Part shown: positions 23,277 through 35,332 of the stretch, piece by piece
Layout: each line of letters starts with the position of its first letter
Numbering within the stretch: position 1 is the stretch's first letter
From: Massospora cicadina
Taxonomy: Eukaryota > Entomophthoromycota > Entomophthoromycetes > Entomophthorales > Entomophthoraceae
Assembly: GCA_022478985.1 (NCBI GenBank)
Contig: JAKSZP010010599.1
Coordinates: forward strand, 147,617 to 211,616
Reading direction: 5' to 3'
DNA length: 64,000 bases
Position numbers and translations under genes: made by a program
Notes under the pieces: model-generated
What the model was told of the DNA's origin: nothing
Seen by the model: only the letters and a program-made list of their open reading frames with translations
The model's database searches: none

Positions 23277-23615
23277 TGTCAAGATCCTGATATGACTGAA
23301 TGATAAGCCCTGAATAGCTACAGTGGATTGGCTAGAATCCACCAACCATCATTACTAATTACAAATTATTTGAGCGCCCTGGGATGAAGCATATTGGTTC
23401 AGATGGATAATTATTGGATCGCCTCCAAATATGGCAATAAGGCAATGTCAACATTTGATGAATATTGAGTAGATTACCTCAAACTAGGGAAATAGGGAAT
23501 TTAATAATATTATACTCTGCCGGAGCCAATGAGAATATGGTGGAACCAAATAGTTTAAGCCAAGAGAGCGGTATCGACTGAAGTCAATGATATATAAGCA
23601 ATATGAGATGATTAA
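23277..23615 (+). repeat. gypsy3 5' LTR, first part (cut by LINE A3)
   Basis: TGATATGACTG near the start, TTTGAGCGCC, GATTACCTC and ATGAGATGA align in the same order with the 3' LTR at 57,001-57,360. The last 16 bp (23,600-23,615, AATATGAGATGATTAA) are the left TSD of LINE A3. The LTR resumes at 28,897. Confidence 0.82.
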
Positions 23616-23710
23616 GTACTTTTCTTTCTCGTTGCAAACACTTTTGCAGCCTATTCAATTCAAGACTAAATCTAGTTTGATAATCTCACAGAGGAGATTA
23701 GTCTGCGCCC

Positions 23711-25112
23711 ATGTCAGGGAGCAGTTGGGCAAGCAAGGTAAGAGGAGCAGGCGGAAGGCCTGCGGCCTCCAACGTTCAAAAACGCCCCGGAGGATCTGGC
23801 AGAATAGACAAAAATCTCAAAAACTGGCAGTCACAATTTCCCCAGAGATACTCGCGTGGCAAGCACGATGCAACCAGTACATCAACACGCCACACTCCCA
23901 GCCACTTTCATTGGTAGAATTTGGAGTCCGTGTGTATCTGGACATCCAAAAAACGGCCCTATGGGAAAAATTTTGTGAAGATGTACACAAAATTTTCTCA
24001 ACCGCGGTGTACGTTGCACTTCACTCCATGTTGCGTGGTTGGCTGGACCTAGGTTTCAAAAGCAAAATAGCAGCAGACGAGGCTGCAGTGGTGTGCATAG
24101 TGGTTGACCTCCCCGAAGGGCAATGGGTCATTGAAACCAAACGCACCAGATGGACAAAATCAAACCAAATTTTCCTCACGTTTGAATTTTTGCCTACTAC
24201 GGTAAAACGTGACATTCTGGAGCAACACCTGAAAGATGGTCTCGCCATATATGGCGAAATACAATCTTTCGAAATGCAATGTTTCACGCTGATGCCACAC
24301 CTGTGCACTGGCAAAGCCATTGCAGTTTTGACCCCAACTGAGGAGATCGCGAAGGACCTAATCCAGATCCCACACTCCACTTTTATTGATATCACAGGGC
24401 ATACCACCCACCCATTCTGGGTAACCATGGACAGTGCGCCCCCCATTTGCACCCACTGTGACACGTTCAGCCATAAGGCGCATGCATGCCCCATCAAGGA
24501 GGGCGTCACATTCCAAGAGCACCCCTCAGTGGCCATGGCCAGCGGAGAGGCGCACTACGAACCAACTGCAAGCACCAAGGAGGCTTTCCCGTGGGGAGCA
24601 CAAGGCTGCTACCTATTGTTAAAGCCCATCTCCCCGCAGGAGCAAAGAAGGCCAAGCAGGCCCATAGGGCCATGGCCAAGGCCACCGCCACCATCCCATA
24701 CTCACAATGCCAGGAGGACATGGAGACCTTTGTGGTGGAAGTGACTCAGGAATCCATCATCCAATCAGATTGGAAAGCCCATGCCGAGCGGGCCACTCAA
24801 TCTGAGGATCTGATGGGAGATTCAATCTCACCCAATCGCTGCACCCAAGCTCTGGTCAAAACCAACTTGGGACCTATCCCAACTGAAAAAAAAATTTTTG
24901 ACCCACTCAATGGTGCACCAAACTCATCTGCACCACAAAAAATTTGTCTGACGTCAGGAAAACAAAAAGTGAAGGCCAAAGCCAATGTGACTCTTTCTGC
25001 AAAAATTAACAAAAACCCCGATAGCATTGCTGCTAACACCTGCGCTGCTGTGAAAGCCCATGGGGACCTGGAAGAGGCTGGTGGGCAAAGGTGCCCTTCC
25101 CCTTGCACCTAA
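23711..25112 (+). pseudogene. LINE A3 ORF1: RRM-like plus CCHC protein
   Basis: The start at ATG 23,711 (MSGSSWASKVRG) is shared with A2 and B. A one-base loss in an A-run near 23,825 shifts the frame into the long open stretch to 24,744. That stretch holds ILAWQARCNQYINTPHSQ, LWEKFCEDVHKIF, GWLDLGFKSKIAADEA, the RRM-like IFLTFEFLPTTVKRDIL, and an intact zinc knuckle ICTHCDTFSHKAHACP at about 24,444-24,492. A second one-base loss near 24,647 shifts to the C-terminal frame, which ends at 25,112, six bases before the ORF2 ATG. The close ORF1-ORF2 spacing suggests translation of ORF2 by reinitiation. Confidence 0.82.
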
Positions 25113-25118
25113 GGAGCA

Positions 25119-28100
25119 ATGGGGGAAACCTTCACTCTAGGGATGTTGAATATCGCCAGACTCAAGGCCTCCCCGTCCTGGGCTAGGAAACTGAGTTTTT
25201 TACAACACAATTTACCCATGGATATCCTGGCCATCCAGGAGTCCCACTGTAGACGAGGTTCTGAGGAAGCTTGGAAAACAATGCTCCTCCCATTCCTATC
25301 CTTTGGTCAAAGCACTGTGGGGTGCTAATTCAGAAAAATAATTTTTTCAAATTCACATCCTCAGAAACATTCCTAAATGGCTGAGTGCTTGTTGTCACCT
25401 TCTCGTGGGCTGACGTTGCACATGCAATCATCAACATCTATGCCCCAAACGGTGCACACAAGCGTCTAGAAATTTTCTTGTCGGTCAAATCCCTCCCGCT
25501 ACCCCCTGATTCTTTCCTAGTTGGTGACATGAACTGTTGGCTAACCTCACCAATGGACTGGTGGCCTCCCTCACCCCACGCCCCACAGGGTCACATAGAA
25601 CTACGCGTTCTAAAAGCCACCCTTGGGTTAGTGGATGCGCTGCTGCGACATGCCCCACTGCTCAAAAACATGACGCGTCCCCACGTCCACAACGGCCAAT
25701 TAAGGTCCATGACCCACATCGACCTTATTCTAACGCCGGCGAAATTCCAACCCCACATCTCCCACTTCAAAACAATGAAAATGGAATTCTCCAACCACTG
25801 ACTGGTTTGATAACCTACCACTTACCCATCACAGTTGCAAAGGCCCCACATTGGTGCAAAATCCGCCCCCCGAGCTCACGTTGCCAGGATTTTCCATGTG
25901 GGTGGATGAGGCAACTTTGGCAAAATTGTTTGTTGCACCATTTTGCGTGGACCCCATTTCCACATGGGCAACTTTCAAAGAGTACACCATTCGCCACTAT
26001 TGCCATCTCTCCTCCAGACGCTCATGAGCCACATTGGCGGTTATCTCGCGTGCTCTGGCAAAATTGGACCACTTGGAGTCCAACATTCCAGCCACAGGAT
26101 ACAGCCCTGCATGGGGCTGGAAGTGGGCGTAGGCAGCCGCCCACCTCAACGCACTCAAAAAGGCAACACAAACATTGTGTTTGTGTCCAATACAGGGCCA
26201 CATGCATCACTAAAGGTGACAAGTGCACCGCATACTTCTTAAAAAAATTTTCGCACCACGCCAGAGCGTGGCCTGCACACAGGTGTGAAGATCGGATAAT
26301 TCCATTACAGACACACCGGCTGAAGTGGCAATCTAAATGCAAAAATATTAATCCAAGTTATACCGAGCTGAACCAATTCAGCTGGCTGAAATGGCGGAAT
26401 TTCTTGACTGAGCTCATATCTGCACCATTTTCCAGTACCCAGAAATAATGAATTTAATTACTCCAAACGAATTATGGACAGCCATTTGTGGTGCGCCAAA
26501 CTGAAAATGCCCAGGCCCAGATGGCATTCCATATGAGTTCTACAAAAAAATATTTCAAATATATATCCCCATTGCTGCTAGCCTCACTCAACCAAAGCCT
26601 GTTGGAAATGCGCCTCCTACCAGGAGGACATGTGGCCTTTACTGTCACACTCTTCAAGAAAGGGGATAAGCTTGACTTTGCCAACTGGCGCCCCAACTCT
26701 CTAACAAACACAGACACCAAAATTTTAACAAAAATCATGGCTAAATCATTTAAGGACTGTAGCATCTGCCACCATCTCCCCAGAACAATTCAGTTTCATC
26801 CCCAGAAGGTCAATTTGGGACAACGTGCACTCCGTGGCTAATGCATGTCAGTCCACAGCCTCTGGGGCACTGGTATTCTTGGACCAACAAAAGGCCTATG
26901 ATAGAGTAAACTGGGAATACCTAAGGGCCTGCCTCCATCAATTCCGCCTACCCCCCACTTCATAAACTCGGTAATGCTGCTCACAGAATCTGCGACAACT
27001 GCAGTGCGTGGCCCAGGCTTCCTAACAGAAGTAGTCCGCCCTCAAAGGGGCTTGCGACAAGGGGACCCCCTCAGCCCACTCTTATACAACTTCAGCCTTG
27101 ACCCACTACTGCCAAATGTGAATGCCCAACTCATTGGGGTCCATGTGCCAGGCCAAACCCCAGTCAAGATGATGGCATTTGCAGATGATTGCGTGGTGGG
27201 GGTGTCTGATAACAAAGATGCACGTGCGCTTGAAGCCCTCATCCAGGAATATTCCAGGGTAAGCAACGCGGCACTGAACGCCTCCAAAACTGAAATCATC
27301 CTCCTTAGTCAGTTTCAGAACTGCTAGGCCCCAGCAATTAGTTCCCAACCCGGCCCATCTGCTCGCCCACGTCCACGCCTTACTAACTCAACACACACTG
27401 CTCCACTGGTGCTCCCCTTCGTGCCACGTCCTACCATAGGACTGGTGCGCCATCTGGGCGTGTGGATGGAGGCAGGCGGATATGCGTCAGCAGCAATGGA
27501 GTGCCATATACTGGACAACGTGACGAAGCGAATCGCCTCTCTCAGAGCCCACCCTACTACCCTCAATGGCAGGGTTGTTCTTGCCAACTCTATGCTTTTA
27601 TCCAAAGTCTGGTTCGGAGCCCACGCCATCCCCTTCTCCCCAAGCTTCTTCAAATCCCTGTATGCTTTGCTGCAAGGATGGCTTTGGTCAGGCCGCCCTC
27701 CACCAGTACGGCTAGAGGTCATGTTTGGCCCTCATCATCAAGGTGGCTTGGGCCTGCTTGACTTCAAAGCCCATGCTGCCAAAATCCTGGGCACCTGGAT
27801 CGCGGCCGTCACCACTCCTACACTCCCATCTCAACACTGGTCCCATGCGGCCCACTCCAAATTCTCCTGAGCCTTTGGCCTCAAAAATCCATCAAACCCC
27901 GCTCCCTGATGAAATACCTCGCATCACACACATCGGCCACAGGTCCTCACGGGACTAAAACCCACTACAAACGAATCTCTCTCTCCATGCGAAGCGCAGA
28001 GCGGAGAATTCATATTAGTGGACATACAACCCGAAGAGGCCGCCCCTCTCCTCAGTTCACACAAGAGGTACAGGGGCTACCCTTCCATGATGGCGTGATC

Positions 28101-28770
28101 CCCATTCGACCCCATGTCCTATCCAGGGTGGACTACCTGGACATGATGGACATCCCTTATTCCACTGAGACCCAAAAGACTATCTGGAAATACGCACACC
28201 ATCCTCTGTTGCAGCCTCAAGTCCACTCCCATGCGTGTGGCGCCGCCTGAGGCGGGTGTATCATACAGCTGAGCGCTCTAACGCTTTACACTCATCCTTT
28301 GTTGTGTGTGGCCAGTATGGAACGCTGTTCCACCGCCTGGAGAAGTGCCCCACCTCTAAAGTGATATGGCGCGAAGTTTAACGTCTGCTGGGCCAGGATC
28401 AAACGCATCCCTTTAGTCTTTCAAGAGATATGTTTGCTTCATCAATGGCCTCCCCCTCCCACCCTCCCTTCGTGCTCTGGTGGTTGCAATCGCCATGTGG
28501 ACTATCCACACGATTGTCTTGGATGCCATCGCTGGCTCCATCCCCACCCTCCCAGAAGCTGTCCACAGATTCCGGTCTCACTTGGTGGACCACTTTCAAG
28601 CGTGGATGTTTGGATACCTCCCACTGCGTCACCGACAGCTGGTCTCCTCCTGGTTCCCAGTCTGGTTCATCAAATCATACCCCTTCCTCCACACGTGCTC
28701 AATAGTGGCTACGGCCCCTTCACACGTTCCCTCCCTCCCTATAAGTGGCGCTCCCGCTGGCAACAATAGA
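25119..28770 (+). pseudogene. LINE A3 ORF2: endonuclease-reverse transcriptase
   Basis: ATG 25,119 begins MGETFTLGMLNIARLKA. Endonuclease motifs: ILAIQESHC, INIYAPNG, VGDMNCW (25,520-25,545) and HIDLIL. RT: FKKGDKLDFANWRPNSLTN, LDQQKAYDRVNWEYL, RGLRQGDPLSPLL (27,045-27,090), and catalytic AFADDCVVGV at 27,175-27,205. Then HLGVWMEAGGYAS and the Cys/His C-terminus near 28,300. Inactivating changes include TGA at 25,382-25,384 where A2 has CGA and TAG at 27,325-27,327 where A2 has TGG, both transitions, plus frameshifts near 25,310 and 25,800-26,500. The RT core between 26,974 and 27,327 is open. Confidence 0.85.
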
Positions 28771-28896
28771 TAGCATCGCTTCTCTGGGGTGCCTCCCCTG
28801 GTACTAAGTTTGTCTTTCCTGAGTCATATTCAGAAGTGTCCATCCCATGGTCGGCCTTCCCTGCAATAAATTTAAATTTAAATATGAGATGATTAA

Positions 28897-29119
28897 AGGG
28901 AGAGGTTGTTAATAGCAAAGTGGAGAGCAGGGAAGAAGGCATCTGCTAATATTAATTTAAATAACTAAGTGTGGCTGGGGCAATTGTTCCATATTCTATT
29001 AAAGTTATTAAGTTGTCTCAGGGATGACAATCTCCATATTGTCTGCCCATTGCTCAGTGGGCTTTTATCTTGTGCAGCCCTCTTGGTGTATATTACCTAT
29101 ATCACCAAAAATTATAACA
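28897..29119 (+). repeat. gypsy3 5' LTR, second part
   Basis: It continues the LTR after LINE A3: GGGAGAGG, CTGCTAATATTAA, and CAATCTCCATATTGTCTG (28,031 nt equivalent of 57,507-57,524 in the 3' LTR; here 29,030-29,047). It ends CAAAAATTATAACA at 29,119. The two parts together are 562 bp, against 592 bp for the 3' LTR. Confidence 0.82.
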
Positions 29120-29127
29120 GTGGTGCT
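29120..29127 (+). other. gypsy3 primer-binding site, left fragment plus gypsy1 TSD
   Basis: GTGGTGCT directly follows the 5' LTR. The last five bases (GTGCT, 29,123-29,127) are duplicated at 35,333-35,337, on the other side of gypsy1. Excising gypsy1 restores TGGTGCTCACTACAGGGG one base after the LTR, the same primer-binding site as in gypsy1 and gypsy2. Confidence 0.85.
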
Positions 29128-29867
29128 TGTAAGAATCTAGCTCAGTTGCTCACTTGGTGTTACGCCATTGGATCCCATAAAGGATTTAATAAAGTAAAAA
29201 TAGATAAATATAAAAATTTGTCTTTTATAATCTTTAGTATAAGCGCGTGGGTAAAATGAGAAGTGATCCCTGACCAATTTTCAACAATTGGTATCTATAC
29301 TATTTTTGAAGGTTAAAGGGATTTGGGGATAGGTTTTGAATAGTTTTGATGCTTTCCAATTTAGGTAATATGGGTGCCAATACTATCAGATCATTGGGAA
29401 AGTTAGTTAACTTTAGTAAAACGGACGTTGGGGCTTTAGGGCAGAATATACCCATGTGTTAAGGTTTTGATATACCACAACCAATCACCATTCAAGAAAT
29501 TTTTCTTATCTTGGGGGCCTGCCACCACACCTATAAAGGGGGTGGCCCATGCGCAGGTATGGTGAAGGACTTGGTGCTGGTTGAGGGAGTACCTTCCTCT
29601 GATTTCCCCAAATTCCGTCATGTGATTGGTAAAATCTGATCATTTGATTTTACTGAAAGTTCCCATGTGGGTTTTGAACTGGTGTTACCCCAATTTACAG
29701 GGTTCCGCCAAGAATCAGCCAGGGTCTTTTGGCCAATATCATCAACATTTTGATTTAAGTTGCTCTTTATAGCATCAGAAAATCGCAAATGGCTGACATT
29801 TCCCTTTTTTGGTGGAATTTGACCTAGAACATTATTATTTTTGAGCTGCAAAGGTAATTGTCTGACA
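29128..29867 (-). repeat. gypsy1 3' LTR
   Basis: On the minus strand it begins TGTCAGACAATTACC and ends with the complement of TGTAAGAATC. It aligns over its full length with 34,596-35,332; by eye the two are roughly 85-90% identical, so the insertion is not recent. Confidence 0.9.
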
Positions 29868-29881
29868 TCACCCCCCTCAAT
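29868..29881 (-). other. gypsy1 polypurine tract
   Basis: The minus strand reads TTGAGGGGGGTGA immediately before the 3' LTR, the expected plus-strand primer position. Gypsy2 and gypsy3 have related tracts (GAAGGGGTGA, AAGGGGGGTAA). Confidence 0.8.
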
Positions 29882-30093
29882 AATGTTGGGGGGTGAGTAG
29901 AGCCAGAGGAAATGGCCATGTAAGCGATTAATTATGATACCAGTAGATAGATTTTTGATAGAGTACTCGTTTCCTCTCTTGTAGATGATGGTGAAAAGAC
30001 CCTCCCAAATTGTTCCAAGCTTACCACTTCTAGGAGTGATGCAGTTATGGTTTTACAACACCATGTTGGATACTTGGAAGATATGTAGGGGGT

Positions 30094-31130
30094 TTAGAAC
30101 TTATTTGTAGCCTGCCCTTCTTTTGTTACTGTTTTTGCTAAATTGGTCATAGCTTTGGATTGGAGTTGAATTATGCGTTGAGCCAATATTCTAATAAATT
30201 TCTCTGGTTCCTCAACTCTAGAAGAGAATAAATCCTTAGCTAAGAAGGCAGGTATGCCTGGTTCCCACCCATACAAGACACAGAATGGAGACATTTTGAA
30301 ATTTGGTGATAGCTAATCCAGTATGCCATAAGAGCACTAGGTAGATATTGATCCCAGTGAAGCGGATCAGAGGAGGCCAGTTTTTGAAGAATGGAAACCA
30401 AGGTTCCATTTGCTCTTTCCACAGTCCCATTTGTGGAGGGGTTATATGGAGCTGAGAAAAGTTGTTGGGCCCCCATAGAGTTTGCTATGATTTTTACTAC
30501 TCTTAAAGTGAAGTTCTTCCCATTGTCGCAGAGTAGTACTTGGGGACAGCCATGTTGAGAGAAAATGTTTTGATGTAAAAAAATGGCTGTGGCCTTGGCC
30601 GCTTGGGCAGGAAGAGCCACGGCTTCCACCCATTTAGTGGAACCATTGATAGCTACTGATATAAATTTGTTCTCACTAGTAATTTGAGGAAGGGGACCTA
30701 TTACATCCAAACTAATGGTGTGGAATTGTTGTTAAGGGGTAGTGGGTTGATACTGGTATTGAGTCTTGAAACTGGATTGCTTCTTACATGTAATGCAAGC
30801 TTCCAAAATATCAACGATCAATTACATCATTACATCCCAATAGTACCAATCCTTAATCCACTAATATTTTTTCTTCGCCCCTCCATGACCTAGGGTGGAG
30901 TGAGCTTCTAGGATAGTGGGTAATTGTTCAGAGGGCTAAAGGTAAGGCAGCCACTTTTCCCCCACTTGTAAATACAACTTCCCATCCTCCACTTTTGTGT
31001 TGTGGGAGTGCTGGGATAACATCTTCTGGATGGGCTCATCCTCATCCTCCCATTCATTTGGGGTCATTAATAGATCATGCAATCTCTCCGCCTCACTGTT
31101 ATCCAAATGAAAGACTGGCATCCTCATCAA
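30094..31130 (-). pseudogene. gypsy1 integrase
   Basis: The reading order on the minus strand runs from the pre-integrase region (HLDNSEAERLHDLLMTP, 31,130-30,936), through a broken HHCC-type zinc region near 30,760-30,900 (ACITCKKQSSF), to the catalytic core. The DDE residues are visible: D in LDVIGPLPQ (about 30,705), D in LLCDNGKNFT (about 30,530) and E in NGTVERANGTL (about 30,420). The end (SALMAYWISYHQ, PFCVLYGWEPGIPA) is in two overlapping frames, so at least one frameshift is present. I see no clear chromodomain downstream. The residues needed for catalysis are intact. Confidence 0.85.
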
Positions 31131-31148
31131 CTCATTAACATTTAAGTT

Positions 31149-32926
31149 TCAGGTCCCAGAACGGTGTTCAATCTTCATATCATAAGGCTGAAGCTTCAGC
31201 GCCCAACGAGCTAATTGGCCAGTAGGGTCCTTCATGTTTTGTAACCATTTTAATGAAGCGTGGTCTGTAACCACAGTGAAGGCAGTCCCATATAAAAAAG
31301 GGCGGTAGTGCTTCACAGCTAACAGAACAGCGAGGCACTCCTTCTCAGTTAAACTATAATTGCATTCCGTTCTTGACAGCATCTTACTGAAATAAAATAC
31401 TGGATGATCTACACCATTTTCATCTAATTGGGCTAAGATGGCCCCAATGGCATAGTCTAAAGCGTTGATAAACAGGATAAAAGGTTTATTGTAGTCTGAA
31501 TGTCTCAAAAGGATGTTGTTGTAACAGTTGTTTCAACATCTCGAAAGTGGCCTTCTGTTTGGCATCCCAATAGAAAGGGGTGTTCTTAGTCAATAAACGA
31601 ATTAGTGGTTCGCTGAGCTGGGCAAATTTGGGGTAAATTGATGGTAATACCCCATTACCCTAGTTTTACCTAAATATCCCATAGATTCTTAGGTGGAGGC
31701 ATCTTTGAAATCGCTTCAACCTTATCAAACATGGGTTGGATTCATTTTTTTTAAATGGAGTGTCCAAGAAAAACCCAATTTCTTTTGAAAGAAGGTACAT
31801 TTTGAAGGCTTAAACTTAATATTTGACTTTCATAAACTTTTAAACACCTCCTTCAGATGATCAAGACGGTCGTTGAAGGTTTGTGAGAATACTGTGCTAT
31901 CATCAAGATATACAATGACACAAGTCAACTTTAGGTCCCACAAAATATGGTCCATTGCCCGCCAAAAAGAGGCAGGTGCGTTACATAACCCTTGTGGTAA
32001 TTGGGTTGGTTGGAAAAGACCATCACTACAAATAAGGGCGCATTTCTTTTGATCTTCAGGGCAAAGGTCCATTTGCTAATAGCCACTAGTCAAGTCCATG
32101 GCAGAGAAGAAGTTAAAGCCAGAGAGCTTGTCCAGGGCGTCATCAATGTGGGGAATAGGATAACTATCATTTTTTGTGAGATTATTTTAATTTTTGGTAG
32201 TCCATAACTATTCAATGGCCTCCATTTTTTTAATAAGCAACAGAGGTGAAGACCAAGGGCTTTGTGAGGGAACTAACAATCTCGCATCTATCAATTGCTG
32301 GAGCTCCATCCTCATTTGCTCTTCTTTTACCTTCGACTTATGTTAAGGTTTAGAATGAATAGGGCGGGCATCACCCACATTGATGGAGTGACACCAGCCT
32401 TTCATGTGACCATAGTCATGGTCTGATTTATAAAAGATATTGCTATATTCATCTAATAAAGTGTGAACTTTTTCCAATTTGACTGGGGTTAACTCATCTG
32501 AATTATGAACATTAGGTAGAGTGCACAGCAGGTTATCCATAGGCAAACCCAAATCCGTCATAGATCCAATGGAGTGGATATGTTCAATATCTTCTACTGT
32601 AAGTAGGAAGCCTTGGCCAATCTCCTGTGTTTTTGAATGATCATGTCTTTTCTGGTGAGGTTTCCCAGCAAAAGGGTAATAGGCCTCTGGTAGGATGGGT
32701 CTGGTACCCCAGGCAATGCCCTAGGCTCCAAGGGGCTACCGCCTTCAAGACTTATGATATGCAACAAGAAGTGGAGTGGGATTTGGAGCGTGATCTTTAT
32801 GTCAACCACTCGTTGTTCACCAGATTTAATCAAGACTTCATCTTCAGCGTAGAAAGGGATTCCTTCTTTAGCATCCACTGTATTGGGATTTTTTTTTGTG
32901 TTGCACCCAGAGGTGGAATAATGCAA
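31149..32926 (-). pseudogene. gypsy1 reverse transcriptase and RNase H
   Basis: Minus-strand pieces: pre-RT region (32,926-32,594), RT N-terminus (VKLEKVHTLLDEYSNIF, 32,561-32,343), RT palm (LFQPTQLPQGLCNAPASF, CVIVYLDDSTVFSQTF, 32,072-31,830), RT thumb region in broken frames (31,830-31,550), and RNase H (FILFINALDYAIGAILAQL, SLTEKECLAVLLAVKHYRP, TDHASLKWLQ, 31,508-31,149). The YLDD catalytic box is intact, unlike in gypsy2 and gypsy3. In RNase H the usual first Asp (FTDAS-type) reads INALD, so that site is altered. Several frameshifts separate the pieces. Confidence 0.85.
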
Positions 32927-33059
32927 ATTCTTGGCTGAAAAGGGATATTCAACCAGGAAAGAGTATTTGTGTTGCTGGGTTCTTTATTAGATAAGACTAA
33001 CGGGACTTCATAGCCTAATAATAAGAGGATTTTTGCTTCATGTTTATTATTCCTTTTTA

Positions 33060-33434
33060 TTCAAGCATAAAAGAGTGCCGATGAGCATATCATATGCATT
33101 GTTGTCCAAAGCTACAGCAGGGGCTGATTAGATAAGCTTTCCAATGCGAATGGGAAGGGGAAGAGTATGCCCCAATGGAACAGGTATTATTGTGGCCTGA
33201 AGTTCCAAATTCTTGTGTATACTCCAATTTGGGAGCTATATTTATCTTCTTGATAAGCTTAGTGGAGATCATATTAATGGAGGAGCCAGTGTCCAGGATA
33301 GCCAGTATCCGGACCTTTTGAATGACCACTTCAACTTTGGTGAGTGTTCCTCCAAAGTTAGGTGAAAAAGCTAAGACCTCCTTGAACCATAAGGTGGAGG
33401 TTAATTTGCGAGCAGTCTCAGGATATTTATCCAT
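33060..33434 (-). pseudogene. gypsy1 aspartic protease
   Basis: A retropepsin-like region with ILAILDTGSSINMISTKLI (33,310-33,240 on the minus strand). The DTGS active site is intact. The second conserved stretch (NNAYDMLIGT-like, near 33,085-33,110) lies in another frame, so a frameshift occurs near 33,200. It would process the Gag-Pol polyprotein. Confidence 0.8.
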
Positions 33435-34553
33435 GATGGATTTTAAGGGGATGAACCCGCTGAAGAGGGCGAATCGAGCCAGCTAAGAATTGGTCACCAT
33501 CACTGGCAGTGTCAATCATTTTTGGACACCCTAGAATTTGACTGAGGTACGTCTCCTCAGGTATGGTGGTCTCATCTACTCCTCCAGCGTTCAAATGATC
33601 AGGTACTTCTACTTCCGCAGGGGCTCCCAATATGTAGTAATCAACATCATCATAACCCCCTCAGATTCCTCCCCAAGAGTATTTGCAACAACAGGCAAGG
33701 CAGCGATGGAGGTAGGGGGATGGCTACAGAAGTTTGGGCAGTCTTAGGAGACGCATTTTCCAGCTTGGCTGGAATGGAAGGCACAGAGGCGTTAGTGAGC
33801 TTGTGCAAGCATATGGTTGTTACAACCTTACAAGGCTCTGATTCATTAGAAGGAGTGATAACCTTTTTAAATCACACTGAGGGAGCAGGTTTTGTAGGGA
33901 GAATAGGCACAGATGAACGCACTCCCAACTGCTCACCAAGCGGTATCTCCTCAATGGTGGGAGCTCTAGATTTCACCTCAGCATCACTTGTGTTATCCCA
34001 TAATTGGAATTCAGCCACTTCGAACAAAGCCTCTTTAATGTCACATAGATTTTTAAAATGGCGTTTCACTGAGATGATGTGGCTGGCTAGAGAGGGTCGA
34101 TAGGCTAGCCCAGTTAACAGGGCGGCGATGGCATCATCATGGGTAAGCATGTTAGAGGTGGTCAACCTTTGCGCAGTGAAGTAAAATCCACCAGCAAAGG
34201 CAATGGTTTATTCAACTTCCAACATACTAAGGTGCATAAAGGCCTGTTTTTCCCTGTGTAGACTCTGTTTGGATCTTAATTCAGCCAGAAGTTTTTTTAA
34301 CCTCTGTCCAAGAGTACGAAGGGTTCAGGTTAGGGACTATCATCTCTTGCGCTAGACAACTTAAACAAGGAAGGATGTGGCGCACTTTTTGCTTGTTTGT
34401 GGCGCCATCCATAGCAGCTTCAGAAACGTATAAGAAGGTAGCAATGCTCCCTTCACCAGGAGTGAACTTGTCCTTAATGGGGAGTTTGTAAGGGCGCTGT
34501 TCAAGCTCCTCAAGGCAGGAAAAAGCACTAGTTAATTTCTTTTTCAAGAGCAA
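33435..34553 (-). pseudogene. gypsy1 gag (capsid region)
   Basis: It starts in a coiled, charged N-terminus and continues with PFK-type motifs shared with gypsy2 gag: DKFTPGEGSIATFLYVSEAA here, KFAPVEGSIASFMFM in gypsy2, and LAQEMIVPNL here, MAQEIMVPQM in gypsy2. The second open piece (34,165-33,872) carries LTHDDAIAALLTGLAYRPSL, again matching gypsy2 (LPLDDAIAAI). No CCHC knuckle is recognisable. Stops and frameshifts break it. Confidence 0.72.
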
Positions 34554-34595
34554 TGAGGTTTGGTGTACATGGACCCCCTGTAGTGAGCACCATTT

Positions 34596-35332
34596 TGTAG
34601 GAATCCAGTTCAGTTACACTTGCTTGGTGCTACGCCGCTGGATCCCAAAAAGGATTCAATAAAGTAAAAATAGATAAATATAAGAATTTGATTTATATAA
34701 TTTTTTAAAATAAGTGTGGGGTAAAATGAGAAGTGATCACTTTCCAATTTTCAACAATTAGTATTTATACTATTTTCAAAGGTTAGAGGATTTTGAGGAT
34801 AGGTTTGGAATAGCTTTGATGCTTTCCAATTTAGGTAATATGGGTGTGATCCTATCAGATCGTTGGGAAAGTTGGTTAATTTTAGTAAAATGGACGTTGG
34901 GGTTTTGGGGCAGAATACACCCATGCAGCAAGGTTTTGATAAACCACAACCAATTACCATTTGAGAAATTTTCTCACCTTGGGGGCCTGTTGCCACGTCT
35001 ATAAAGGGGGTGGCCCCCGCGTAGGTGTGGTGAAGGACTTGGTGCTGGTCGGGAGTACCTTTCGCTGGTTTCCTTGAAGTCCATTGTGTAATTGGCGAAA
35101 TCCAATCATTTGATTTTACTGAAAGTGCCAATGCAGGTTTTGAACTGGTGTTACCCCAGTATATGGGGTTCCACCAAGGATCAGCCAGGGTCTTTTGGCT
35201 GATTACATTAACATTTTGATTAAAATTGCTCTTTATAGCATCAGAAAATCGCAAGTGGCTGACATTTCCTTTTTTGGTGGAACTCAACCTAGAATATTCT
35301 TATTTTTGAGCTGCAAAGGTAAACGTCTGACA
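34596..35332 (-). repeat. gypsy1 5' LTR
   Basis: A 737-bp direct repeat of 29,128-29,867. The minus strand starts TGTCAGACG and ends CCTACA, followed after three bases by the primer-binding site TGGTGCTCACTACAGGGG. A TATAAAG-like box (plus strand CTATAAAGG near 35,000) is present in both LTRs. Confidence 0.9.

Larger units (their letters stand above)
23616..28880 (+). mobile_element. LINE family A, copy A3, full length
   Basis: A complete 5.27-kb element with a perfect 16-bp TSD AATATGAGATGATTAA at 23,600-23,615 and 28,881-28,896, inserted in the gypsy3 5' LTR. The 5' end is ACTTTTCTTTCTCGTTGC; the 3' tail TGTCCATCCCATGGTCGGCC at 28,837 runs into AATAAATTTAAATTTA. It is the best preserved LINE here, with the longest ORF1 and an intact FADD. 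A perfect TSD plus close similarity to A1 and A2 suggest a comparatively recent insertion. Confidence 0.93.
29128..35332 (-). mobile_element. Ty3/gypsy element gypsy1, complete with both LTRs
   Basis: A 6.2-kb element on the minus strand inserted in the gypsy3 primer-binding site with a perfect 5-bp TSD GTGCT (29,123-29,127; 35,333-35,337). It has two LTRs (740 and 737 bp), a primer-binding site next to the 5' LTR (reverse complement of about 34,573-34,592) and a polypurine tract next to the 3' LTR (reverse complement of 29,868-29,881). Gene order gag-protease-RT-RNase H-integrase places it in Ty3/gypsy. Frames are broken, but the protease, RT and integrase active-site motifs are intact. Confidence 0.92.

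Noticed and set aside
34596..35332. LTR flanked by inverted primer-binding sites, first read as a palindromic two-element structure sharing one LTR
   Set aside because: The GTGCT duplication and the restored gypsy3 primer-binding site explain it as an ordinary insertion of gypsy1.
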